A stretch of DNA of 64,000 nucleotides from Welwitschia mirabilis (Eukaryota > Gnetophyta > Gnetopsida > Welwitschiales). Shown piece after piece: positions 26,665 to 38,439 of this stretch. The stretch spans positions 142,202,264 through 142,266,263 of the forward strand of contig JBOZIK010000001.1 of assembly GCA_051453625.1 (NCBI GenBank), in the 5' to 3' direction. The position numbers and the translations under genes were made by a program. The notes beneath the pieces were generated by a model. It saw nothing but the letters and a program-made list of their open reading frames with translations, was not told the origin of the DNA and searched no databases. Numbering within the stretch: position 1 is the first letter of the stretch; each line of letters opens with the position of its first letter.

Positions 26665-27180
26665 TACCTCTTACAAAAGTAGGGATAGATAAAGAGAAAA
26701 TGATATTATTCTTTACAAGATCCACTTCTACAACCTAGAAGGAGGCTTCTAGTAATCTTGAAATAAGCTTTCTTCCAAGTATGTTTAAGATTATGATTAA
26801 TTTAATAATTCAAAATCAACTTTAAATTGAACACTACTTGATTAAATAATTACCATAAAGAGAAAACTAATTTATAAATATTTCTAAAAATTCATCTAAT
26901 AATTTAATGAAAAGGCTTATTATACTTTTCTAAAGTTGTAAGATATTTAAATAAATGAAAAGACATGTGATGGTAAGAAACTATTTTAAATGAACAAGTA
27001 AAAGTAGTTTTTCCTTCATATTTTGGAGCTATATGAATTTGTTTATAATCACTATATCAATCTATAAATTAGTAATAATAATGATACTCAAAATATTTGT
27101 TAAGTATTTCATTAATATATGAAATAAGAAAGTGATATGTTTTAGTATAAGATATATAAATCTACATAGATTTACCATTA
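26665..27180 (-). pseudogene. Ty3/gypsy reverse transcriptase remnant
   Basis: Minus-strand fragments in order are an HITFLFHILMKYL-like stretch (family: KDHFPLPFIDQMLERL), then in other frames IAPKYEGKTTFTCSF (about 27045-26985; family: IAPEDQEKTTFTCPFGTFAYRRMPFGL) and later decayed positions. At least two frameshifts are needed to follow the domain. The arrangement RT, RNase H, integrase is the Ty3/gypsy order. A poly-T run (27186-27202) and the gap at 27242 end it. Confidence 0.65.
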
Positions 27181-27341
27181 TTATTATTTTTTTTTTTTTT
27201 TGGAAAATTGTATAAAGGACTTACCTAGTCATTATTTGCAANNNNNNNNNNNNNNNNNNNNNNNNNNNNNNNNNNNNNNNNNNNNNNNNNNNNNNNNNNN
27301 NNNNNNNNNNNNNNNNNNNNNNNNNNNNNNNNNNNNNNNNN

Positions 27342-27933
27342 AAAACGTTTTTACTATTAGTTATAACCTTTGCATGTGTCAAAGGATTCAAAATATACTA
27401 GATGGATATTAAAAGTGTCTTTCTAAATGGAGTAGTTCAAAAAGAAGTGTATGTTGAGCAATCTAAACAATTTACTAACTCTCATAAAACAAACTATGTC
27501 TATAAAAAGAAAAAGGCGCGTTATGATCTCAAGAAAGCTCCTAGATCTTGGTATGAGAAACTCTCACATCATTTAATATAAAATGATTTTAAAAGAGGTA
27601 CATTTAATGTTACAATGTTTATTAAAAAGCATGGTAATGATTTTACTATTGTACATATTTTTCATGTTACTAATAAATTATAATGTAAGAAGTTTTCTAG
27701 GATTATGTAGAATGAGTTTGAAATGCATTTCATGGAAGAGAGGAGCAACATCTTGGAGCTTCAAGTAGTGCAACACAAATAAGGTATATTAAATTCTAAA
27801 ACTAAATATGTTAAAATATTTCTAGTCAAATATGGCTTACAAAATTATAATACCAAATATATAGAAGATGCAAAAACTAAATTATGTGTAAGTATATGCC
27901 TGAGTGAAAATTCTTAGAGGTCCTTAACCTTTG
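27342..27933 (+). pseudogene. Ty1/copia reverse transcriptase remnant
   Basis: Plus strand, mostly in one frame from 27342. Residues match the copia RT: FLLLVITFACVKGFKIY, stop, MDIKSVFLNG (27402; family: QMDVKSAFLNG), EVYVEQ, YVYKKKKARYDLKKAPRSWYEKL (family: VYKLKKALYGLKQAPRAWYERL), FKRGTFNVTMFIKKHGND, then FHVTNKL where YVDDI should be, FSRIM, NEFEMHFM, TKYVKIFLVKYGL and, just before the gap, AKTKL. The YVDD active site is lost and there are at least four in-frame stops, all derivable by single substitutions. Both ends are cut by gaps (27242-27341 and 27934-28033), so flanking domains are not visible. Confidence 0.92.
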
Positions 27934-29761
27934 NNNNNNNNNNNNNNNNNNNNNNNNNNNNNNNNNNNNNNNNNNNNNNNNNNNNNNNNNNNNNNNNNNN
28001 NNNNNNNNNNNNNNNNNNNNNNNNNNNNNNNNNGTGGTTGCTGAAACAAAACAAAAAATATGTGAAGTTATAGTATAAAATCATGACAATGTCTTAAATT
28101 CTACTATGAGATAAAATGGATATCTTTACATTTATGAAACACACACTGGGTAGAAGAGTTATATACAAGAAAGTCTTTTACTGTTTACAGTCAAAAGGAA
28201 TAGAATAAGAGCATGTCACATTCTTAAGTTTTTTGTTTTTCAAATTCCAACCAAACCAAGCTAAGCTTCCATGTTGGTTTCTTTTTGACTTACATGAATG
28301 TAATCGTGTATTTTTAATTATGGTTTAAACTTGAGGAAATCATTAAAAACATCATGATTAACTTTAATTATGAGTAATTTAAAATAGTACAAAAACATGG
28401 TTGTAAGTTGTAATGTTTGTGTAAATAAAGGATTGAGACTATGGAGATTGATGTAATTAAGTATACTAATCAAATCTTGTTAGACAAATCATATTGGTCT
28501 CCAATAAATCAAATTATAGATCTCATTTCGAGAGAGTCAAATTCATAAAGTATTTAGAGCTAACCTTTCTTTACATTGTGCTCGTTTATAGTCTTAGCTT
28601 CATAACAGAGTTGTAAGAATTTTGCATCATGATTTTATGTCTAAATTGATTATGAGTTTAGTGAGCATCCATGAGGTAGTGAGCTCTTTAATATGATATG
28701 CCTTTTTTACATAACTATAAAACTATTTTCATCAATTTTTAATATTTAATATAGTTGTGTACATAATAAGTATAACTCGTGTAATGCTCTAAGGTCAAGG
28801 GTATAACATTATAAAAGCACTAGGATAGCAAAACATAATTAAATAGCAAAGAAGAAATGAAAAAATAATAGCTATAAACAAGAAAAATAATGTGAAAATT
28901 CTTAAACTTATAAGTCACATTTAAATACTTTTCTCTTTTCTATATTCTATACATCGCTGGACTTGTTGGATATGACTTATATGTTTCATTAATATTTAAT
29001 AAAGTGTATTCCAATACTTGTCTAATGTTTAGAAATGCTGTATGCCTTATTTGAATGCATAAAAATTTATTTTTCTTTTAAAAAGTATATGAAAACCCAA
29101 ACTCTTTTGGCCTTCCTGAGTATAATTCTAGGGTAGCAAAATGAGTTTGATGTCAAGTTTAAGTTTTACAACCCTGTTCTAAATTAAACCACAAAGAGAT
29201 ACCAGCTTTCTTGAAACATACAGTAACAAATTTTTTTAGGCTTCTCCTAAGTATGAATTGTTATTTAATCCAATGACCAAGAAGCTGAGGCTATGAGATG
29301 TAAGGGTACAGTTAGAGCAACATTTGTGCTTCATGTAAATAGTAGTTATACAAGTCCATTTCTTATTTAATATCTTTCATGGAAGGATAAATTCCCTCTA
29401 CATGCAAGCAGAATCTAATGTCAAATTCTAGATGCACATCTATAACTTTTACATCATAACTCTTGTTTTTCAAATGAAGAGTTTCATTATCTACAACAAT
29501 GGTCTTGTTGCATCCTAAGTTGCTGGAACCCTTGATGTAGTACATTGTCCTTAGACTCATTGTTGTTTTGTTTCAGTATGAAAAACATTATATAGCTATT
29601 ATCTTCAGATAAAATCTTGCCCTCTGATTGCTGAAAGTGAGGAAAGAGTTTTATCTTTCAAGGCCCTAAAGATGGTAATGAATCTTATTGCAAGAGGTAG
29701 TAATGACATAATCTACAGAGGAAGGACATGTCAATGAGGCTTATGTGCTATTGCAGCAGAT

Positions 29762-29791
29762 GCCAACCTTTTGTTGGCCTATCGCATAGGC
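29762..29791. repeat. Two adjacent short hairpins
   Basis: GCCAAC-CTTTT-GTTGGC (29762-29778) is followed without spacing by GCCTAT-CGC-ATAGGC (29777-29791); the stems share GC. Function unknown. Confidence 0.5.
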
Positions 29792-31539
29792 ATTCTTTAC
29801 ATAATAGACCTCTGAGGCTTATGAGGTTATTCTTCTAATCTCTGTCACTTTTGTTTCTCATTCTTCTTATTGAATTCTTTTGTAAATTTTTTATTTAGTA
29901 CATGTCATGTTAAATGGTATAATTTATTATGATCAAGAAACGATTAGAACTTTACAAGCATATTATGCAACTGGGAATCTAAAGTCTGTTTGAAATAAAA
30001 GTAAACATTTTCACTTTTAAGATTTATTCCTTTCAAATAAAAGTAAACATTTGCACTTATAAATAGATCATATAGAATCATGGGTTGTGTAAATTCTTTT
30101 CCTAGACTTCAGGCAACTGATGCAATTAAGGATTCAATATAATAGTTGCATTCCATGTGTATCTTTTGGTAAAGAGTTTTGAAACCTTTAGACATTATGT
30201 TACTGTAATGTCTAAATGATAGGTTAATTTTATTATTGTAATTCAAAACAAGGATGCATGAAATAATCTCAACACACTTTTAGGAATATGAAATGAAATC
30301 AATTTTTCTAGGAATATGAAATAAAATCAAACGAGGAGCTAAATGTTATAGATTTGGCTAACTAGATAGGATGCTTCTTTATGTAGCTGATAAATATGAA
30401 GTTTAAAAATAAGAGTACAAACTGTGCCACATTAAGATAGATTAAACTTATAAATGTTAATTATTACCCTTTATTATTTTTCCACTATAACCATGATAGT
30501 TTTAAAAACTCAGTGAATAGAATCTAATCATTTTTATTTAAAAAAAGGTAATTATGCACACATGTATATATATGAATGTCAAAATATTGTCTTAGTGGGA
30601 CTTCAGATGTTATAGATACTTAAGACTAAATATTACAAGCTCTTAAATTATGGGTACTTTCTGCAAGATACTATGCTTACAAAACCTCTCGAGTTCAAAT
30701 ATCACAGTAGCAACCTTTGTGGGTAGTCTTTGGATTTGGCTAATTAATAGATTGTTGTTCTTTTGTAGAATATGTTATGAGTCCAAGCAACATTCAAATA
30801 CTATTTATACAGATGTTGTTATTTATAATTTGGAAGAATAGGAGGACTTGTGTTGACATTCTAGAGGGTACTGGAATTTTGTCATCCCATTTAAGGTTAG
30901 TCAGATTAAAGATGCTTATGTGCTTAACTAAGATATTTCTGAGCTAAAGGAAAGAACTCTAGAATTTCTTATTTTGGTCTTTATTAAGCTTTTTAGTTCA
31001 TTTCTCCTATAGTTTTTACACCATCCGTTTTACCGCATTGACAAAAAACCTTTTTGCTCTTGAAAGAGGATTACAAAAAGGAAAAGTATTTCACATTCTT
31101 TTGTCTTGTATTTGGCTACTTTTTGAGATGGTTATTTCATTTGTTAAGGTTCTTAGTAACCCTTAGAAGCATGCCATTTATTATTAAGTATGGTAAAACA
31201 AGGAAATCCTTGCATTTAAGTTTCTTCAATTCTAATCTTTCTCATGAGTCCCCTGTCATTAATGATCATAACTACCTTAACCACTAAAATTGCCTAGTTG
31301 CATTTTTTTAGTGTTTCCTTTGAAATTGGAGGGTCTACCCAATTAGATATTACTTTCATTTAATATATACATTTGTGGTAAAATCTACCATGCTATGTAA
31401 AGCTAGTTTACCACTTAAATAATTCCATGTTAATCTCTTTACAAAATGAAGTTCTGGTATAAGATTCATTGAAAATTGGTATAATTTAATTAATATTTTT
31501 ATGTTTATCTTTGGCATAGGCAAGCACTTTCTCTTAAAC

Positions 31540-31557
31540 ATTCTCGGATCCGAGAAT
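31540..31557. repeat. 18-bp perfect palindrome
   Basis: ATTCTCGGATCCGAGAAT is its own reverse complement, in an otherwise AT-rich setting. Confidence 0.8.
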
Positions 31558-32401
31558 AAAAAGGTTTGTTGTGATCATTAGGGAATAGGAAGGTACAATT
31601 CTATAATGCTACCTTTGGCTAATATATTTGGTACATCATTATTATTTTAGATAGTTATTTAAGTTAATGTCCAAATAATTTAAAACATATCTTGAGACTC
31701 TTACCTAGACTTACAAAATAAAGATAACAATTATAGGTATACAAATTGTCAATTAACACTAGGAGTAATTAAAATTATTTTAATATATAAATTTAAAAAA
31801 ACCCACAACAAATTGGTTGCCAAGCTAGACAAGCCTAATAGAAGAATTAAAACTATATAAAACTGTAATCTTAAATTGTCAAGCCATTACTTAAAGCTAC
31901 ATGTAATAAAAGCTAAATCATTAATCTTACATCAAGCCCTAGATCTCAACTCCAATGTATTATCAAGCATAGTTTGGGACCTAAAATAGGTTAATTGAGT
32001 TGTCTATTTTACCTATGGTAATCTTCAATAATCTATGTTTTAGTTTTTATAATTCTAATTAAATACTTATCCTTAATAATTATTACTTAACACGCTTTTC
32101 TTTTCCCCCTCTTATCACAATAAGTCAAATTAGTCTTTTGCAAATGTTTCTTCTTCATTGTTATGAGAGATTTCTAAGCTTATTCTTTGAAAATCTAACT
32201 CTAGTATAAGGTGGTTAAACAATCCCTAGTTGAAGGAAGATTTGTCTAATAAAACCTACTTATCATATTAAGTTGTTTTCTATAACAAGCCATTTTTTAA
32301 AAATTCTTTAGATGTGGATTTGGAATTAAATTCCAAAGATAAACTTAAGTTATCCATGTTTAGACTACTAAGAAGCAGACATTCAACTACATTCTATATT
32401 T

Positions 32402-32545
32402 GAAGTTAAATACTTAAAGAAAGATAAAATTCAACTATATAAAGTGCAATGGTTAAGAGAGAGAAATGTGAAAGCTATTATGAAACAAATGTATTATAGT
32501 GGAAACCTATGCCTTCTTTTTCAAGTTTCGAGGACAAAACTTTTT
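32402..32545 (+). pseudogene. Chromodomain remnant, chromovirus integrase C-terminus
   Basis: Plus strand from 32402 reads EVKYLKKDKIQLYKVQWLRE and, after a few residues, VKAIMK, then YSGNLCLLF and VSRTKLFKG. This fits the chromovirus C-terminal chromodomain (R-VK-LRNK-I--VKVQW-----EATWE--E-M---YP-LF) and the residues just before the polypurine tract (SRTK-F-GG). It is open for over 40 codons, so it is better preserved than its homologue at 16195-16345. It would target insertion to heterochromatin in an active element (family knowledge); this one is a fragment. Confidence 0.65.
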
Positions 32546-33000
32546 AAAGGGTGGAGAAATGTCACATTCAAATTTTTTAAGATCTAAAGATTTAGTTCAA
32601 ATAATTAAATAAAAATAAATAAAAATAATTTTTGTTTAATAGGATCTACTGTTTTGATTTAATTGCTAGATTTCGTATTTATTATTTATTCATTAGAATA
32701 ATATTATCATTTGAGATGTAATTGTTTATTTTGTTAAAACTCAATATGTTGTAATTATTATTTAAAATATGTGTTTCTATAACCATCATAATTAATAATT
32801 ATTTTTATAGTATTTTATTATCTATTTAATCTCTTAGTGGGTAAATTAGTTAGTTATATTAATAATATTTTTTGTAACTATTGCATTTAATATCCCATGA
32901 TTAGTATATTTTCTTTAAAAAAATATTTCTTTATTTTTATGCATGCGAAAAGATTCTTGTAATGTCTATAATTATTAGGATGCATTATGTATGATTATTT

Positions 33001-33048
33001 TAATATTTTTATTGTAATAGTACATAATATTTTTATTGTAATAGTACA
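33001..33048 (+). repeat. Perfect 24-bp tandem doubling in LTR C
   Basis: The unit TAATATTTTTATTGTAATAG plus TACA occurs twice head to tail without a mismatch. LTRs A (near 4551) and B (near 16780) have a single related copy, so the doubling is recent and private to this LTR. Confidence 0.85.
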
Positions 33049-34132
33049 TGCTAAAGTCACACCCATAATTATGATGTTGCATTTTCTTTTGTTAGTGGTT
33101 AACATGTACCCATTATGGCAATTAGTTATTTTTTAAGGATTATTTATTTATTCTTTATTATGAATAAAAATAAACCCTAAGGCCAAGCAAGGTAATTATT
33201 AGAGGATATAAAATCTTTACCATCTTTTTTTTAAGATAGTGTCTCTTCATATCCTTATATCTCTTCATATCTCCACATTGTCTTGCTATATGTTGGACAT
33301 CCTTTTCTTTTTATTTGTATATTTTTCAGAAATACTCTGTTGTTGGATTTTGATGATTTTGAAACTTGAAGCTCGGAAAGCATTGAAGTCTTGAAATCCT
33401 TAAAAGTCTTAAAGTCTTTNNNNNNNNNNNNNNNNNNNNNNNNNNNNNNNNNNNNNNNNNNNNNNNNNNNNNNNNNNNNNNNNNNNNNNNNNNNNNNNNN
33501 NNNNNNNNNNNNNNNNNNNNNNNNNNNNNNNNNNNNNNNNNNNNNNNNNNNNNNNNNNNNNTTATAAATCTTGCATAACCCTAGTATATTCTTATATTAT
33601 TCTTTTTGTTAATTGTTTGACCAAGTCTTCTAATTAGCCCTTTGAAAGCTCTCTTAAAATGATTTTGAGATCAACCATTAATGTATATTATAATATATGA
33701 AATTATGAATTTAAAACTAGCCAAGGTAACTAGTTGTTTGAATCTTAGATTGTGATACTCTCTATTGCAATTCCCATGGTTATGAGATTGAACCTTTAGA
33801 GTAAAAAGGGGAAAATTATGCATAAATATTATTATTTTTATCCCCTCTAGTTATGTGCAATTGGATTACTGGAATTTGTTGTGAAACAACAGTAAATAAG
33901 ATAATACAAAAATGAGGTCTTGGTCACATCTTAGATATAATTATAATTCTTTATCTTGTACTTGTGGTATTCTATACCTACCTATCCATTGTTGTGAGCC
34001 ATACTGAGAACTGTAAACGTTACAATTCTCATGCCATACTTGCATGTGCAAGAATAGTTGCAAGGAATGATGGTGAAAAGAGCTAATTATTTCAATACAA
34101 ATTGGGTGTCATCTACATGTTTATTTCACTTG

Positions 34133-34730
34133 TATATGAATATATTTATTATTCTATATCTCTATATGTAAGAGCTATTTTGAGAATTATGTATGTAAAT
34201 GTATGTACCTTGAATTTATCATGTACTTATATTAAGTCACAACTAGTCTATTTTCAATAGTTGATAGTTATAAGTTTAGTTTATTTATTGTCCTTTATAA
34301 ATTATTCTCAAAGGAAACTGTAAAACAATTGGTTAAGTTAAGATGGTATCTAACTCAAAGTTTGGANNNNNNNNNNNNNNNNNNNNNNNNNNNNNNNNNN
34401 NNNNNNNNNNNNNNNNNNNNNNNNNNNNNNNNNNNNNNNNNNNNNNNNNNNNNNNNNNNNNNNNNNTTTGTTATTTTCTTGGAAATTGTAGAAATGTATA
34501 TGACTATATTTATTATTCTATATCTCTCTTTGCAAGAGCTATTTTGAGAATTATATATGTAAATGTATGTACCTTGAATTTATCATGTACTTATATCAAG
34601 TTACAGCTAGTCTATTTTCAATAGTTGATAGTTATAAGTCTAGTTTATTTATTGTCCTTTAGAAATTATTCTCAAATAAAAATGTAAAACAATTGGTTAA
34701 GTTAAGATGGTATCTAACTCAAAGTTTGGA
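34133..34730 (+). repeat. Direct duplication flanking gap 34367-34466
   Basis: 34133-34366 and about 34494-34730 are near-identical; the left copy stops at the gap within AACTCAAAGTTTGGA and the right one continues past it. Confidence 0.85.
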
Positions 34731-35750
34731 GTTTGAGTCTCGTTGGATGAAACTTTATTATTCAACTTAATTATTTCCTATACTTTATGTATAACATGGT
34801 CATTTCAATAGCTAAATTTTTGTCTCTATAATTATGATAATCATTAAAGTGGATATTATAATAAATCTAGGTTAAAGGCCCTTAAAACAAAAATCAATAA
34901 TAAGTAATCATGTTATCATCTAAGTAATGGTTAAGATCAAGTTTTCTTATGGGTTTTAAGGAAAAGTAAACTTATTTCAAGTAAATTAGTTAAGAACGCA
35001 TTCTCTTAGGGTCTCCGATTTCAGTAAAACTTGGTTGAAAAGGTGGGATTTACCTTCACATGTTTTCTTTAAGTAAAAATCCTTTAATGGGGACAAGATT
35101 TGTCTTGACTAGGCTAATGAGCCAATGACCCCATAAAATGCGCAAAAAATTGACTATGGGAAGATGAAGAAAAGAAAATAATATATATCTTCCCTAATAG
35201 CACCTAATATTAATCACTTTAGTTAATTATATTGGTATAGAACTAAAATGAAAGATTTTTCATTTTCCTTTCTTTTAATGTTTTTATTTTTATTCTTTTT
35301 TTAAATTTTTTTAAATGTTTCTCTAGTTTTTAAGGTCTAATAAATGATGTACTTATTATGTGAGGACCTTATCTAATGCTTAACTAAAGATGATGTAATA
35401 GGAAACTTGATATTCTCTTACTTTTTTAATTCTATTTCACCTTAAACTAACTAACATTTAAACGTTAGATTCAATAATTAGATTAAAATGTGATAGTTAA
35501 AATAGAACTTTAATAGTCAAAGTAAAAATTTGATAATCAAAGTCATGTTTTAGGTAACTTTGACATACCAATGATTAAAATGACTATATATAAACATTTT
35601 ATTTTTTTTTAAAATCCTTATTTAGCTTTTTGTTATTTAAACATTTAAACATCCATTTAACATTTGAATATTAATCTTGAGATTTGTTGATCACAACTAG
35701 ATTAGAAGATTTTTTTAGTACATATTTCTTTTTTAAATCATCTTATTTAT
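34731..35750. other. No gene seen
   Basis: AT-rich sequence following LTR C; no domain, RNA gene or clear repeat recognised on either strand. Confidence 0.4.
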
Positions 35751-36540
35751 ATTATCATTTACACTTATTTCATTAACTCCATGGTTATTTCTTTTTAATG
35801 TTATCCATTACTAACCTAATTGTAGGTAGCTTCATCCTTTATAAAATTTATTCTTGTGTCATTTCACTAGTCCATATTAGATTGCTTACAAAGANNNNNN
35901 NNNNNNNNNNNNNNNNNNNNNNNNNNNNNNNNNNNNNNNNNNNNNNNNNNNNNNNNNNNNNNNNNNNNNNNNNNNNNNNNNNNNNNNNNNNNNNTTCACT
36001 ATTCCATATTAGATTGCTTACCAAGATCTTCTAAGATATTTGTAGAATTTCTAAATCTATCGTTTTAATTTTCCATAAATAAATAATTTTGTTATAGCTT
36101 GATCATAGGTTGGTATCACTTAAGCTCTTTTTATTATAAATGCTTATGCAACGTCCTTATTGAGAATATCTCTGATACCCATGTCTCATTAACTGTCTAT
36201 AATGTTTTGAATATTTCTATGAGAAGACTCTTTAATTTCTTCAAAAGATAGATGATCTTCATGTTTGATTTCTTACTAAATTTTACATTAAATGTTTCTA
36301 CAATATCATATAAAGACATACATGTCTATACCATTTGATGATGACATTCATTTGTAACTAAAGAATTCAATAAGAGAAATTAAACTTTTTCTGATTTACA
36401 TTATTCTTATTTCCTATTGGTGGTAAATGATGATGTTATTTCAGATTATCATTGTACGTTTGTTCATCTTTGATTTGTAATATAATTTTATTATATTATT
36501 TGTTTCTACTAGAATCACTGTTTAAGATGCTACTGAAATG
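35751..36540 (-). pseudogene. Possible Ty1/copia gag remnant
   Basis: Minus-strand fragments near 36.35-36.20 kb (YDIVETFNVKF, SNMKIIYLLKKLKSLL) recall the plant copia gag pattern T-KE-WD-L---YEGT--VK-SK---L---FE---M. The resemblance is short and stops intervene. Two copies of a 33-bp sequence flank the gap at 35895-35994 (35862-35894 and 35995-36027), again an unmerged overlap. Confidence 0.3.
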
Positions 36541-37051
36541 TATTTGGAATTTGAATGACATTTTCATTGTCCATGTACTACTTTTACTAACATAGAAGAT
36601 CTTAAATCCACTATAGTTTACACTTTTTTTATTTGAATTTTATAAAAATTACTAAAAGATCTCTCCTTTATAGTAGGAAAATTGATGTGAGGTCTAAATT
36701 ATTTTGAATGCACCTTTTGGGTTTTCATAACTTGTGAAATCACTAGTTAAAAATTTATAGTTAACACCATTCAAATAATTAAGTTATTTAGTATGGTAAA
36801 TCCAACTAACATAAAAATAATTGTAAATTTTTAATACTAATTCATTAAAAAGTTTGTAACGTTCTTGGTTAAAACTTCCTTATTCAAAAAAATCCTATTT
36901 TTTACTAACAATCTTTTCTTAGGTATTTAATGTTTTTTGGATGTTAAAAATCATGTAAATCCTCTAAACTCATTTGGAAATTTGATTCCATTAGATCATC
37001 TAAACTGACTTGGATTATTCAAACTCACTTCACATACTAGAGAATCCTATG

Positions 37052-37172
37052 ATTCATGTCCTAGAGCATGTGATCATTCATATGATAAAGTGTTTAATTG
37101 TTTTAATGCTAGAGCATCCAATTATTGATGTATTAAAGCATCTAATTGTTTAGATGGTAAAGCATTTAATCA
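37052..37172. repeat. 24-bp minisatellite, 5 units
   Basis: Units such as ATTCATATGATAAAGTGTTTAATT, GTTTTAATGCTAGAGCATCCAATT and ATTGATGTATTAAAGCATCTAATT are each exactly 24 bp, pattern (A/G)TT-ATG-TAAAGCAT-TAATT. The homologous array in the other copy (40217-40361) has 6 units. A 24-bp period preserves reading frame (8 codons). Confidence 0.8.
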
Positions 37173-38439
37173 TTTTTCCCCTTCTCTAGATCTTTAGATG
37201 TGAGATCATTCAATAATTGAAATACTAGAAGGTTTGAGCTCAAATCTCTTAAACTATCATTTAGATGATTTAAAAAAATGAAACTACAAAGGAATGATTT
37301 CTAAAATTAAAAAAAAATTTCATCATTTTCAATTTAATATTTATCCTCCTTTCTTATCCAATTCCTAAAGTGACCTATGGATATATCTATAATAAATATT
37401 AACCTCTAAATTCAATACCTTCTTAGCTTTAAAAAATTGTAAATCCTTAAAAAATGATTATAAATACTAAAAAGACCTTGAAAATCCTTGAAATAAAATA
37501 ACAATTACTAAAAATATTCAAAACATTTCCTTTATTTGTGAGCTAATATGAGGACATACAAATCATCCTAAACATGTTCCTTTAAAATTATATTAAAAAA
37601 TTAATAAGTTACATAACAAATTAACTTGAAAATGTAAAGTTATTAAGGAAAAAAATGAAGAAAATATTATAGAACATGAATTGGGGGAAAAAGAATCTTT
37701 CTTTAGATAGAAAAATACTAGAAAAAACGATGGCAATAATATAGCAACGTGATAGCATGGTGAAAACTATTACTTCACAAGGTATAAGCTATATTTATAC
37801 ATATAGATTTATGGATTTTCAATTAGGATTTTCAAGCTTACCTTTATGATTAAATAAATTGTTAAATTTGTTACTATAATTTTTCACCTTACTAATGGAG
37901 TTCATATGCAATAGGACTTTAGTTTTCTAGAAATGAATCCTCATAAATAAATACAATAATCAAGTTTGAGTTTTAAAGGAAGAAATCTATTTCATATATA
38001 CATTAAAAATTTGATGCCACTATCTTGGAGGTCATTTAAGTCATTCATTTATAAGTCTTGAATTTATCTTTATATCTCTAGACACATGGAAGAATCTTCT
38101 ACATTCATAACTCCTAAGATTTATTTGAGTTAAATAAAATTTCTACTCCTATGTATCTTTTGAATATTTCCATTTAAAGATAGCTTTGGATCTTCCATTT
38201 AAAGATATCTTTGATGATCCATTAAGCAAATAGATAATAATATTTGTATCTCTTGGGAATTTCAAATGTTTAAGATCAATATTCTCACTTGTTTCAAAAT
38301 GGTTTTTTCTTTTGTATCTTTATGTTGTTGTACTCAATTGAGTTCCTAAGGTAGTTTTCATATGAAATATTCTAGTATCTTTGCATGCTTTCAAATTAGT
38401 TTTAAGTATTATTTCCTACTATAACTTATTAAAAACTTC

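Larger units (their letters stand above)
28034..32401. other. Unassigned, less decayed-looking stretch
   Basis: No domain recognised. Base composition around 29.1-30.2 kb is less AT-extreme than the retroelement blocks, and there are short open frames (for example 29363-29560 minus, 65 codons, and 31054-31287 plus, 77 codons) without recognisable motifs. The right part from about 32.16 kb is collinear with 15.93-16.34 kb and so belongs to the 3' interior of the LTR C chromovirus-like element. Confidence 0.4.
32560..34730 (+). mobile_element. LTR C, diverged relative of LTRs A and B
   Basis: Begins TGTCACATTC right after the polypurine tract AAAGGGTGGAGAAA (32546-32559). It shares with LTRs A and B the TCTAAAGATTTAG/AAATAAAAATAA block, the GGATTTTGATGATTTTGAAACTTGAAGCTC block near 33.34 kb and the AGCCATACTGAGAACTGTAAACGTTACAATTCTC block near 34.0 kb. 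A gap of 142 N lies at 33420-33561. A perfect 24-bp tandem doubling is at 33001-33048. Near 34.7 kb a PBS-like ATGGTATCTAACTC is followed by GAGTTTGAGTCTCG; the exact right end is uncertain. Confidence 0.6.

Noticed and set aside
34690-34760. tRNA gene or SINE near GGTTAAGTTAAGATGG...GAGTTTGAGTCTCG
   Set aside because: Spacing between the A- and B-box-like parts is too short for a tRNA, and position at the LTR C end fits a degenerate primer-binding-site region better.
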